12,314 nucleotides of DNA, from the NCBI GenBank assembly GCA_934247335.1, contig CAKQJJ010000028.1:1-12314 (forward strand), in the 5' to 3' direction. Below are positions 1 to 7,922 of the stretch, one piece after another. A model generated the notes under the pieces. It made no database searches. It worked only from the letters and a program-made list of their open reading frames with translations, and was not told where the DNA came from. Position numbers and translations under genes: made by a program. How positions within the stretch are numbered: the first letter of the stretch is position 1; each line of letters begins with the position of its first letter. The DNA is from an uncultured Clostridia bacterium. Lineage in GTDB: Bacteria; Bacillota; Clostridia; Christensenellales; Pumilibacteraceae.

Positions 1-282
1 CGCGTCGATTCTGCGAAAGCCCGGTCTTCTCCCGATTAAATTTCCGTCCGTCGTGTCGTGCGCGAGCAGCGTTATATCGAACAATAAACCGCCGTCGAAA
101 ACCTTGTATAACGATTTCATGCGCGCGGGCGCGTCGGGATAGGTTCGGCAAAACCACGAATATGTTTCGCCGGTGGCTTGCTTAAAATAAACGTAGTTTT
201 CATATACCGTAAGCTTTTTCAGCTGCGCTTTCACGCCGGGGTCGTCGCACCGCGCTATCATCGTATCGAGATCGCCGTTCAT
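1..282 (-). CDS. Unrecognised protein, partial at left edge (or frameshifted C-terminal part of the 212-aa gene)
   Basis: I do not recognise this protein. From an ATG at 282 the frame is open for 94 codons to the window edge, so the C-terminus is missing. The product is soluble and mixed in character, starting MNGDLDTMIARCDD, with aromatic-rich stretches such as YENYVYF and YSWFCRTYPD. There is no signal peptide or membrane segment. The ATG overlaps the TGA of the upstream gene (ATGA, 282-279), and a GAGAGGG purine run lies about 8 bases before it, which fits translational coupling. Against an independent start, the same frame remains open upstream, and the residues just before the ATG (RDYLFERARL) look like natural helical protein, better than the RGRGL end of the upstream frame. 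It may therefore be the tail of the 212-aa gene after a one-base shift near 300-320. Its place at the end of the chaperone cluster suggests a related job; that is inference. Confidence 0.55.
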   Translation of the reverse strand, partial: MNGDLDTMIARCDDPGVKAQLKKLTVYENYVYFKQATGETYSWFCRTYPDAPARMKSLYKVFDGGLLFDITLLAHDTTDGNLIGRRPGFRRIDA

Positions 283-917
283 AAGCCGCGCCCTCTCGAA
301 AAGGTAATCCCTTTCGTTTCGGGTTTGGACACGCCGAGCGACAAGCCGATTTCTTCGCCGGCAGTTTCCGACAGTTTCTCTTCTTCCGAAAATCGTTCCG
401 CACGAACAGCGCTTTCCGCCGCATAGCCCGTTTCGCGAAGAAAAATTTGCCCGTAAAACCAATTTAAGCGCGAATAATCGGTTGCAAAAAGGTTTTCGAG
501 AAGTCTTAAATGCAGGGCGATAAGCTGCTCGGCATTTTCCTTCTTTTCCTCGTTTTCTTTTTGTTCTTCGCGGCGTTCCTCTTCCTTCGGTTGTTGCTCG
601 TCGGTGCGAGCGTGCCGCAACAGTAGCGCTTTAAGTAAAAAGTCGTACAGCTTTATCGAATAATCGTCGGCTGCGACGGCAAGCGGTTTTCTGTTTATTT
701 TAACCGTGTAAACCTTGGACGAAGGCAGTATTTCGCCTATTTCGTTGTTCCCGTCGTAAAAAACGATTGCCGAGTCCCGTCGGACGCACGAAGCGCAAAA
801 ACGAACAAGGTTTGCTTTCTCGTGCGGGGTCAACGACGAAAACACGTCCTTGCGAAAGGCTGCGCGGTAGTACATTTTCACCGCCGAGCGATCGTAGGGA
901 TTTTTGGTAAATATCAT
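279..917 (-). CDS. Unrecognised protein with a central Glu/Lys-rich linker (fifth gene of chaperone cluster)
   Basis: A 212-residue protein that I cannot assign to a family. The N-terminal part (about 1-102) is a compact alpha/beta region with CASC at 41-44. Residues about 104-130 are an extremely charged Glu/Lys/Arg/Gln stretch, probably a linker or single helix. Residues 131-175 are helical and aromatic (LNWFYGQIF at 151-159). The last ten or so residues (TFSRGRGL) look unlike the rest and may be out-of-frame sequence. The chosen ATG at 917 has GGGAG about 10 bases upstream, and only 18 bases separate it from the stop of the zinc-ribbon/FN3 gene, so it is co-transcribed with the chaperone genes. 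There is no signal peptide or membrane segment. It could be a full gene ending at 279, or the front part of a larger gene broken near 300-320. Confidence 0.7.
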   Translation of the reverse strand: MIFTKNPYDRSAVKMYYRAAFRKDVFSSLTPHEKANLVRFCASCVRRDSAIVFYDGNNEIGEILPSSKVYTVKINRKPLAVAADDYSIKLYDFLLKALLLRHARTDEQQPKEEERREEQKENEEKKENAEQLIALHLRLLENLFATDYSRLNWFYGQIFLRETGYAAESAVRAERFSEEEKLSETAGEEIGLSLGVSKPETKGITFSRGRGL

Positions 918-935
918 CCGGCATTTTCTCCCGTA

Positions 936-3900
936 TTAAATCTTCTGAACTTCTTTAAGCTGAATGTGTTTTTCCGAGTCGGACGTGAAAAACAAAACCA
1001 GCCTGTCTTTCATGCTCTTTGCGCTTGAAACGATTACCTGACCGGACAGATAATAGCCTTGCCTGAACAACTTCTTTTTAAGTTCGCCGCCCCGGAACGT
1101 TCCGATAACCGCTCCGCTGTTTTTGTTGAGCGGTTTGGGGAAGCCCGAAACGATATCCACTGGAGGCAGCTCGATCGGCTCGTCCGAATAGAAATCCAGC
1201 TTGACTTTGTACGACGAAGTGACCGACGGCTTGAAATCGAGGCAATACTTTACAGCCGTTTTCTCGCGGTTGTCGATTACCTCCGGCAGGCAGGTCGCGC
1301 CGGAATACAGCTTTTTGCCGCCTTCGATAAATTCGGCGAACAACGTTACGTAATACACTCCGGGACGAAGCGCGATATAAAAGCCCTTGTTGTCGTTGAA
1401 CTCGGCTGCCGAGCAGGTTCGTTTTTCGCCCTGATCGTCTATCGATTGCGCGAATTTCTGATTGTTTATAATCGCGATGACGTTGCGAACGGACGGCGCA
1501 ATCGTTCCTTCAATGGTAATGCTGCCGTTTTTTTGCACGACGTTCAGGTTTTTTACGCCCTGAACCGTGTTTATGAGCAGGGGGTTGCTGACGGCGTACA
1601 ACTGCTCGTTTTCGACCACGGGATACAGCCACAAAATTTTACCTTCGGGAATATAAAACCGCAGTTTGTTTTCCGCAACGGAAACGCTGTCGAGCGGCTT
1701 TAAATCGCGGCATTTTTTCGCGAAAGCAGATTTTTCGTCCGCTTCGCCGAAAGCGAATTCGGTGTAATTGTCGCAAGAATACAGGTTTATCGCTCCGCCC
1801 GACGGCATATCGCTGTCCAGAACGAAGTCGACGCTACCGCCGCCAGACAGGCGTACGTTTTTAAGTTCTTCGGGGATACTGAACGCCTTATAAGTCGCGC
1901 GGACGCCGCACGAAACGCATTCGCCGCCGTCGTAATCGTATTTACAGACGACGAGGTAGCTGCACTTGTCCTCTCCTGCGGAGCGGTCGGTGAAGCCTTT
2001 CAGTCCGTCCGTTTCGATTTTGGTTCCGTCCTGCGGAGAAGACGGCGGAACCGAACCGGCTTTTTTGTAAACTTCGACGCACTTAACGTTGTCGGGTTGA
2101 GTCCACGACGCTTTTATCGCGCCGGAAATTTTTTCCTGACGAATGGCTTTTACGTCGGGGAAAACCGCTGCCGGCTCTTCGCTGCGTGCAACCGAAGAGG
2201 CAACCTCTCCGCGCACTGCGAACACGCCGTAATAATAGGGCGTTGCGGGCGAAGCGGACGCGTCTTCGGAAAAGTTGACCGACAATTCTTCGTCGATGAT
2301 TTCTCCGTCGCGTTCGTCTGCGGGCGGACTGCCGGCTTTTCGTATTACCGAATAGGTTACGGCGTTCTGATTTCCGTCGGTCATCCAGTCCAGCTTTACC
2401 GAATTTTTAATTACGCGGACTTTGAGATTTTTCGGGCTTTTGGGCGGATAGCTTTTAAGCACCTGTTTGGCGCTGACGCAATCGGCGCAAATTTCGAGCG
2501 CTTTGCCGCAGTTTTCCACGGCTGCTTCTTCTTTTCCCGATTTCAACGCGACGGCGGCGCTGTCTACGAATTGTTTTGCCGATTTTATCGCCGCGGAAAT
2601 TTTGCTTTCAAACTCTTTCGTCTCGAAAGTGGGGTCTTCGACTTTCAGTTTGGAAAGCAGTTCGTCGGCTTTATAAAAGCATTTTTTTGCTATCTGAACG
2701 CCTATTTCCTTTACGTACTTGTCGTAAAGCGCGTTTGCCGCGGCTATTTTCTTTTTGCGCTCGTCAAGCTGCCGCTTTGCCTCCGTCAGCGCCTTGCACA
2801 CCACGCTTTCCGGGAACTTTTCGTACTCGGGATAGACGTTTTCCATGGCGTTTATCGCGCCGATAAGGTCCATTTCGGAAGAAGCGGGATTTTTGAGCAA
2901 AAAGGCGAACTGCTTTTGAGCGACGTCGAATTCGCCGCGATTGCCAACAGTTGCTCCGCACTTGGGACAAGCGTTGTTGCCGTCCGCAAGCGACATTATT
3001 TCGCCGCAGTTCCAGCATTTGATTTCGAGCGGTCTGCCGCACACGGGGCAATTTTTAAGACCTTCGCGCCAGACGTACGATTTTCCGCAATCGTCGTACG
3101 GGCAAACGGCTATTTTTATCTTGTCGGCGCCTTCACGGGTAATTTTGAAATTCTCCATGTAGGCGTACAGTTCTTTTTCCGCAGCTTCGGCGTCGAGTCC
3201 CGCGCACGAGCGCATGGCGTCGAGGCATTCGGTGAAAAACTTATCGTTTATCGCGCGGACGCCGCTGTCGTACAGCGTGGACAAGTTGTCCCACACTTTG
3301 ACTTTGCATTTGAGATATATGTCGTACTCTCTTTTGGCGGCTTCCGATTTGAACACTACCTTACCTATACCGGAAAGGTCCTGCGAAGCTTTGGCTTTGG
3401 CGTCGTTTGCCTTTTTTGACGAAATATTGTAGATTTCTTCCTGTTTTTTGAACAGTTGATCCAGCGGCGTATTGTCGGGAAGCTCGGAAAAATCGTACAG
3501 ATCTTTCTTTGCTATCGTCTTTAAGTACGCTTCCATTTTTTTGAAATTGCTGAACGCTACTTCGCGCTTGACTCCGGCTATTTTTTTGAGAATTACGCCG
3601 CCGTCGAGCAGCGTTTTTATTCCGTCCAAAATATCCTGCGCGGTAATGTAAAAGCGCTTTGCTATCTCGTCGATTTTTGTGTCTTCTATATATCCGCTTT
3701 TACAAAGCGTGGAAGCCATGTTTATCGCGCGTTTTTTGTAAAATTCCTTTGCGCGTTCGGCTTCCTTTTTTCTTCCGCCGGACGACGGCGTATAAACGTA
3801 CGATCCGTTTGCGTCCTGAGAACAAACGGCGTCGTTTAACATCGTCTGATCGATGTCTTCTTTAAGTTCGTTTAATCTCGCGGTAATCGGATTGACGTTG

Positions 3901-4043
3901 CGCGCGAAAGTGTTGCGTTTTGCGATAAGCGCGTCGGTTATCTTTTTCGTATTGGTTTCGGTGGGCGCGATATCGAACGCAATAAAATAGTTCAGGTCAG
4001 AATTTTTCAATTCTTCCGCAGTTCTTATTTTGGAAATCGCCAT
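936..4043 (-). CDS. Large zinc-ribbon and fibronectin-III-like protein, probable Hsp70 partner or adaptor
   Basis: A 1035-residue protein of the chaperone cluster. Residues 1-305 are mostly helical; 14-75 have the helix-turn-helix spacing of a J domain but no HPD motif (VNP at 50-52 instead). Residues 314-362 hold four cysteine pairs: C314-x4-C319, C332-x2-C335, C343-x2-C346 and C359-x2-C362, a double zinc ribbon. Residues 372-530 are helical and TPR-like. Two fibronectin-III-like domains follow (about 536-628 and 629-718), sharing a repeated signature RKAGSPP / KKAGSVPP followed by DG. Residues 722-1035 look like further beta domains. There is no signal peptide or membrane segment, so it should be cytoplasmic despite the FN3 domains. 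The start has GAGGAG 7 bases upstream. Zinc ribbons and beta domains next to lidless Hsp70s suggest client binding or scaffolding; that is inference. The domain calls come from sequence patterns and are firmest for the zinc ribbons. Confidence 0.85.
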   Translation of the reverse strand: MAISKIRTAEELKNSDLNYFIAFDIAPTETNTKKITDALIAKRNTFARNVNPITARLNELKEDIDQTMLNDAVCSQDANGSYVYTPSSGGRKKEAERAKEFYKKRAINMASTLCKSGYIEDTKIDEIAKRFYITAQDILDGIKTLLDGGVILKKIAGVKREVAFSNFKKMEAYLKTIAKKDLYDFSELPDNTPLDQLFKKQEEIYNISSKKANDAKAKASQDLSGIGKVVFKSEAAKREYDIYLKCKVKVWDNLSTLYDSGVRAINDKFFTECLDAMRSCAGLDAEAAEKELYAYMENFKITREGADKIKIAVCPYDDCGKSYVWREGLKNCPVCGRPLEIKCWNCGEIMSLADGNNACPKCGATVGNRGEFDVAQKQFAFLLKNPASSEMDLIGAINAMENVYPEYEKFPESVVCKALTEAKRQLDERKKKIAAANALYDKYVKEIGVQIAKKCFYKADELLSKLKVEDPTFETKEFESKISAAIKSAKQFVDSAAVALKSGKEEAAVENCGKALEICADCVSAKQVLKSYPPKSPKNLKVRVIKNSVKLDWMTDGNQNAVTYSVIRKAGSPPADERDGEIIDEELSVNFSEDASASPATPYYYGVFAVRGEVASSVARSEEPAAVFPDVKAIRQEKISGAIKASWTQPDNVKCVEVYKKAGSVPPSSPQDGTKIETDGLKGFTDRSAGEDKCSYLVVCKYDYDGGECVSCGVRATYKAFSIPEELKNVRLSGGGSVDFVLDSDMPSGGAINLYSCDNYTEFAFGEADEKSAFAKKCRDLKPLDSVSVAENKLRFYIPEGKILWLYPVVENEQLYAVSNPLLINTVQGVKNLNVVQKNGSITIEGTIAPSVRNVIAIINNQKFAQSIDDQGEKRTCSAAEFNDNKGFYIALRPGVYYVTLFAEFIEGGKKLYSGATCLPEVIDNREKTAVKYCLDFKPSVTSSYKVKLDFYSDEPIELPPVDIVSGFPKPLNKNSGAVIGTFRGGELKKKLFRQGYYLSGQVIVSSAKSMKDRLVLFFTSDSEKHIQLKEVQKI

Positions 4044-4103
4044 TACTTTTCTCCTCGGAATGTCGTAAACAAAATTATGTGATTAAATCGCAGTCGGAAA
4101 AAA

Positions 4104-6197
4104 CTACGCAAGGCTTATTTTTTCGGCGCCTTCGGTTATTGCCTGCGCTATCGACGAGAACGCGCCCGACACGTCGTTGAGATCGGTTTTAAGCGCGGCT
4201 TCGTCCGAGGACGCAATTTTGCGCAAAAAGTTTGCGTTTGCGTCGCCGATTCCGAGCGCGACTATTTCTATTCCGGCGTTTTTCAGACGTTTTGCGCTGC
4301 CGACTTCGGAATCTCCGTCAAACCACTCTCCGTCCGTAAGCACCACGATATAGTTTTTGTCGCTCATGGTTCCGAAATTCTTTTCGAGATATTTAAGCGG
4401 ACCGTTGGTTCCTCCGTCCGGATCGGCGGTGGCTTTGTCTATCGCGCGGTAGATGTCTTTGACGTTGGAAGAAAGTTTAAGCAGTCGGTTGACGTTTGCG
4501 TTGAACGCTATTACGCCGATTTTGCTGCACGTAAGATCCATGTCGTTTACGAATCTGCGAGCGGCGTCGCGCACCTTTGAGCGGCACGAATACATACTTC
4601 CTGACGCGTCGATTGCAAGGTATATGGACGAGGTTACTTTGGTTTCCACTATTACGGGCTTTTCGTCCATCCAGCTTACGTCGTCGGGCACGTCGGTTTT
4701 GGTGACGGTGAGGCGTTTGCCGGTTTTTCGCTGAACCGCGGACACGTCCACCATTCCGTTTTCGTTGTACGAATAGCTGATATCGACTATCGTTTCGCGT
4801 TCCTGCTGCGGCTCTATTCCGTTTATCACGTATTTGCCGAGAATGAAATTATCGCTTGGGGTATCGCTTTCGCCCTGCAAAATATAGACTTCTATTTCTC
4901 CGCTTCCGTCGCGGCGCGTGGCTATCTGGAACGGACGCTGCATCGAGGACGGAACGGACGTATTTTTGGGGATGATTATCGTGTTGACATAACGCGATTT
5001 ATCTTCGGACACGGACAACATGCCCAGGCTGTGAGCGGTAACGTCGCGAATACTGTCCGCGCTGAGGCTGAGTACCCGCTTTTCTCCGGGCGCGCTTTTT
5101 GCAGCCGAAGAGCTTCCGAGCGACAGACTTATCGTTTTTTCCGAGCATATTGCCGCCTGTATGGCTGCGCCTCTCGCGACGACAGTATCGACGTCGACGC
5201 CGGTGATGGGCTGCTTTCCGTACTCGCGCAATATCATTTCGCGGACCTGCGGCATACGCGTGGAACCGCCGACGAGCACTACTTCGTTAAGTCCTGCGCC
5301 GTGAATATCTTCGCCGATATCGCCCAGGCACTGACTGATAAGCGACTGAGTTTTGCCGAGAAGGCTGCTCGTTTCGTTATCGAACCATTCGCGGGAAACT
5401 TCGTAATGCCCCACGCAGCCCTCGCACGAAACGTTGGCTTTGACCACGGGGAACTGAGTGAGCTTTTTCTTTATCTGCTCCGCCTCCACCTGCAATTCGT
5501 TGTCCGAGTCGGGAAAATCGCGGATACATATGTCGAATTCGTCCTCGAAACACTGTTCGAGATAATTTTTAATAACCAGATCCCAGTCTTTTCCGCCCAG
5601 CTGATGATCGCCGTCGGTACCCAGTACCTGCACCGTCGAGCCGTCTACTTGCGCCACGGTGACGTCGAAAGTTCCGCCGCCGAGATCGTAAACCATTACT
5701 TTTTTGTCGTGCTCTCCGGTTAAACCGTACGAAACTATCGCGGCGGTGGGCTCGTTTATTATTTTAAGAACGTTTAAGCCCGCTTTTTGTCCTGCGCGCA
5801 TGGTGGCGTCGCGCTGAGCGTCGTTGAAATACGCGGGAACGGTTATTACCGCGCCCGTAACGCTGACGCCGTTGGTGCTTTCGATATCCTCGATAAGTGC
5901 TTTTAAAAATATTCCGGAAAGATCCTCGGACGAATACGACTGTCCGTCCAGAAACATCGAAAAGTTGGGGTTGCCCATCCAGGACTTATAAAACGACGCG
6001 GTATTCTGGTTGCCCATACCCTGCAAATCTTTGGCTTCCGCGCCGATTGTTATCGTGCCGTTTTCGACGCACACGACCGACGGGGTAGTATCGCTTCCGA
6101 GACTGTTTTTTAAAATTTTCGTCGTTCCCGTAGCTTTATCGAAAGTCGCGACAGCCGAATAAGTGGTTCCGAGATCTATGCCTACAGTTATGCCCAT
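4104..6197 (-). CDS. Hsp70 (DnaK-like) ATPase fused to a C-terminal VWA domain
   Basis: A 697-residue cytoplasmic chaperone-type ATPase. The nucleotide-binding domain (1-355) is well conserved: phosphate-1 motif GIDLGTTYS at 6-14, K71 in the position of DnaK K70, INEPTAA at 147-153, phosphate-2 motif YDLGGGTFD at 170-178, T194 matching DnaK T199, and the adenosine motif VLVGGSTRMPQV at 307-318. A beta substrate-binding domain follows at about 385-505 (DVTAHSLGM resembles DVTPLSLG). The alpha-helical lid is absent. In its place residues 523-690 form a VWA domain with every MIDAS residue present: D530, S532, S534 (DASGS), T597 and D622 (LTDGE). VWA domains normally bind protein ligands through a divalent metal, so client or partner capture may depend on metal. 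AAGGAG lies 7 bases before the ATG. The cognate exchange factor is probably the GrpE-like protein encoded first in the cluster (inference). Confidence 0.95.
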   Translation of the reverse strand: MGITVGIDLGTTYSAVATFDKATGTTKILKNSLGSDTTPSVVCVENGTITIGAEAKDLQGMGNQNTASFYKSWMGNPNFSMFLDGQSYSSEDLSGIFLKALIEDIESTNGVSVTGAVITVPAYFNDAQRDATMRAGQKAGLNVLKIINEPTAAIVSYGLTGEHDKKVMVYDLGGGTFDVTVAQVDGSTVQVLGTDGDHQLGGKDWDLVIKNYLEQCFEDEFDICIRDFPDSDNELQVEAEQIKKKLTQFPVVKANVSCEGCVGHYEVSREWFDNETSSLLGKTQSLISQCLGDIGEDIHGAGLNEVVLVGGSTRMPQVREMILREYGKQPITGVDVDTVVARGAAIQAAICSEKTISLSLGSSSAAKSAPGEKRVLSLSADSIRDVTAHSLGMLSVSEDKSRYVNTIIIPKNTSVPSSMQRPFQIATRRDGSGEIEVYILQGESDTPSDNFILGKYVINGIEPQQERETIVDISYSYNENGMVDVSAVQRKTGKRLTVTKTDVPDDVSWMDEKPVIVETKVTSSIYLAIDASGSMYSCRSKVRDAARRFVNDMDLTCSKIGVIAFNANVNRLLKLSSNVKDIYRAIDKATADPDGGTNGPLKYLEKNFGTMSDKNYIVVLTDGEWFDGDSEVGSAKRLKNAGIEIVALGIGDANANFLRKIASSDEAALKTDLNDVSGAFSSIAQAITEGAEKISLA

Positions 6198-6224
6198 GTG
6201 TTTTCTCCTTATAAATACGATAAA

Positions 6225-6246
6225 CCCGCCCGAAAAAACGGGCGGG
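6225..6246 (-). terminator. GC-rich hairpin between the two Hsp70 genes; possible partial terminator or mRNA-processing stem
   Basis: An exact inverted repeat: CCCGCCCG (6225-6232) and CGGGCGGG (6239-6246) around a six-base A run. In the minus-strand transcript this is an 8-bp all-GC stem with a U6 loop, starting 17 bases after the stop of the short Hsp70 gene and ending 27 bases before the next start. The bases after the stem (TTTATCGTATTT) are only a weak T tract, so termination is probably partial. It may set the ratio of the upstream genes to the downstream ones. Confidence 0.6.
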
Positions 6247-6263
6247 ATATCTTTGCATCGTAA

Positions 6264-7883
6264 TCAGCAGCCGAGCTGAAGTTTTTGCGCCGTTTCAAGT
6301 CCTTCCTTAGTTGCTCCGCCCGTAGTGGGATCGAAGACAAGATCGGTTTCCGTATCGGCGGCAAGCACTTTGATCGAAAGAATACCGCTCATATCGAGAT
6401 TGAAATGAACTTCCGCCGGGGTATCTCCGGGCAGTCCCGCGGGGAAATTAAGCGGACCGGAATATACGTCGAACGCTTCGTCGTACTCCACGATGCTGTC
6501 CTTTTCGTCGGTTTCGCACACGGTTATGTGGGTGGCTCCGCCGGTTACTATGTTGTCCAGCTTGCCCGAGCACGGTTTTGCCGTTCCTGCTATAAGAATG
6601 TTGCTGATAAAGTATTTATTTTGCGACGGGTCGTAAACCTTTACGCCGTAGCTTTTATTGATGATATCTTCGACGACTATTGTTTTGCCGCTCTTATCTA
6701 TAATGGAGAAGCCTTTTTCGTCGCCCTGAGGCTGCGGAGCGGTCGGATCGGCGGGATCGGCGGGATTTGCGGACGCGCCCTGCTCGGAGCCGTCCTGTCC
6801 GAGATCGTACGAGAACGCTGCCATAAGCGCGGCGCCTTTTGCAACCGCTTCGTTGGGCTCGAAGCTGAACAGCGGCTTGCCGTACGTGGCTTCGAGGCAT
6901 TTCGTAACCTGCGGCATGTAAGTGGAACCGCCGACGAGGATAATTTCGTCCACGATGTCAATGGTCAGGTTTTCCTTGGAAAGCATTGCGTTTACGAGCG
7001 AAACGGTTTTTTGCAGCAGCGACTCGGTGAGGCTGTCGAAGGTGTCGCGGGTGACTTCGATTATCTGTTTTTCTCCGCCGTAGCTTACGGGTACTTTAAC
7101 CGTTTCGCGGGCGGTGAGCTGCTTTTTGGTTTTTTCGATTACTTCGGACAGCTCGGTCATGCACTCGGGATCGGCGGTCATGGTATCGATATCAGTGCCG
7201 GTAGCGTTGCAGAACTGTTCGACGACGTAGTTGCGCAGTTCGTTATCCCAGTCTTTTCCGCCGAGGAACGGATCGCCGTTGGAAGCGATTACGTTTAGGC
7301 GTTTGCTGTCGCCGGAGAAATCCATTTTCATGAGCGTGCAGTCGAAAGTTCCGCCGCCGAGGTCGTAAATCATTACGGTTTTGTTGATGTCTTCGTTCTT
7401 TATGTACGCATAAGCGAACGCAGCCGCGGTGGGTTCGTTTATTATGCTGTAAACGTTTAGTCCGGCGCCTTTTGCCGCTTCGAGAGTGGCGGATTTTGCA
7501 ATAGTTCCGAAATATGCGGGGCAGGTGATTACGCAGCCGTCGATAGTGTCTCCGAGATAGTTTTCGGCGTCTTCTTTAAGCTTGCGCAGAATTATGGACG
7601 AAACCGCCGTGGGAGAATATTCGGTGCCGCAGACGTTGATCGTGTAGTCCTTCTTCTCCATCTGCGATTTGATACGCTCGACGATGTTTTCGGGCGCCAT
7701 GATTGCTCCGGCGCGAGCCTGTTCTCCGACTACGACCGTTTTTCCGTCCGGATCGAAAAATACCACGGAAGGCGTGGTGTTGTTTCCGTCCATGTTTTTA
7801 ACCACTTCGAGTCCGCCGTTATCGTTTAAATAAGCGACGCACGAATACGTGGTTCCGAGATCGATTCCGACTTTTTTACCCAT
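6264..7883 (-). CDS. Short DnaK-like Hsp70 ATPase lacking the helical lid
   Basis: A 539-residue Hsp70, about 70-100 residues shorter than housekeeping DnaK. The ATPase domain (1-358) has all core motifs: GIDLGTTYS at 6-14, INEPTAA at 148-154, YDLGGGTFD at 173-181 and ILVGGSTYMPQV at 315-326. The hydrophobic linker of DnaK is preceded by a 30-odd-residue spacer rich in Asp, Pro and Ala (about 362-390, with a PADPADP repeat). A divergent beta substrate-binding domain occupies about 395-515, ending in a short tail; there is no alpha lid and no EEVD-like end. AGGAGA lies 9 bases before the ATG. It follows the GrpE-like gene by 39 bases and precedes the Hsp70-VWA gene by 66 bases. It is not the housekeeping DnaK, judging by its divergence and by the missing grpE/dnaJ neighbours of normal type. 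Client specificity is unknown; the two Hsp70s may work as a pair. Confidence 0.95.
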   Translation of the reverse strand: MGKKVGIDLGTTYSCVAYLNDNGGLEVVKNMDGNNTTPSVVFFDPDGKTVVVGEQARAGAIMAPENIVERIKSQMEKKDYTINVCGTEYSPTAVSSIILRKLKEDAENYLGDTIDGCVITCPAYFGTIAKSATLEAAKGAGLNVYSIINEPTAAAFAYAYIKNEDINKTVMIYDLGGGTFDCTLMKMDFSGDSKRLNVIASNGDPFLGGKDWDNELRNYVVEQFCNATGTDIDTMTADPECMTELSEVIEKTKKQLTARETVKVPVSYGGEKQIIEVTRDTFDSLTESLLQKTVSLVNAMLSKENLTIDIVDEIILVGGSTYMPQVTKCLEATYGKPLFSFEPNEAVAKGAALMAAFSYDLGQDGSEQGASANPADPADPTAPQPQGDEKGFSIIDKSGKTIVVEDIINKSYGVKVYDPSQNKYFISNILIAGTAKPCSGKLDNIVTGGATHITVCETDEKDSIVEYDEAFDVYSGPLNFPAGLPGDTPAEVHFNLDMSGILSIKVLAADTETDLVFDPTTGGATKEGLETAQKLQLGC

Positions 7884-7922
7884 ATCTTTTTATCTCCTGT
7901 TAAATTTTTAATTTATTTCGAG

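Noticed and set aside
2097..3419. 440-codon open frame on the plus strand
   Set aside because: Lies wholly antisense to the zinc-ribbon/FN3 gene. Its product is a Phe/Arg-rich mixture with no motif, as expected from the mirror frame of a strongly biased gene, and there is no ribosome binding site.
6285..7298. 337-codon plus-strand open frame
   Set aside because: Antisense to the short Hsp70 gene, which has unmistakable ATPase motifs; composition is typical of a mirror frame.
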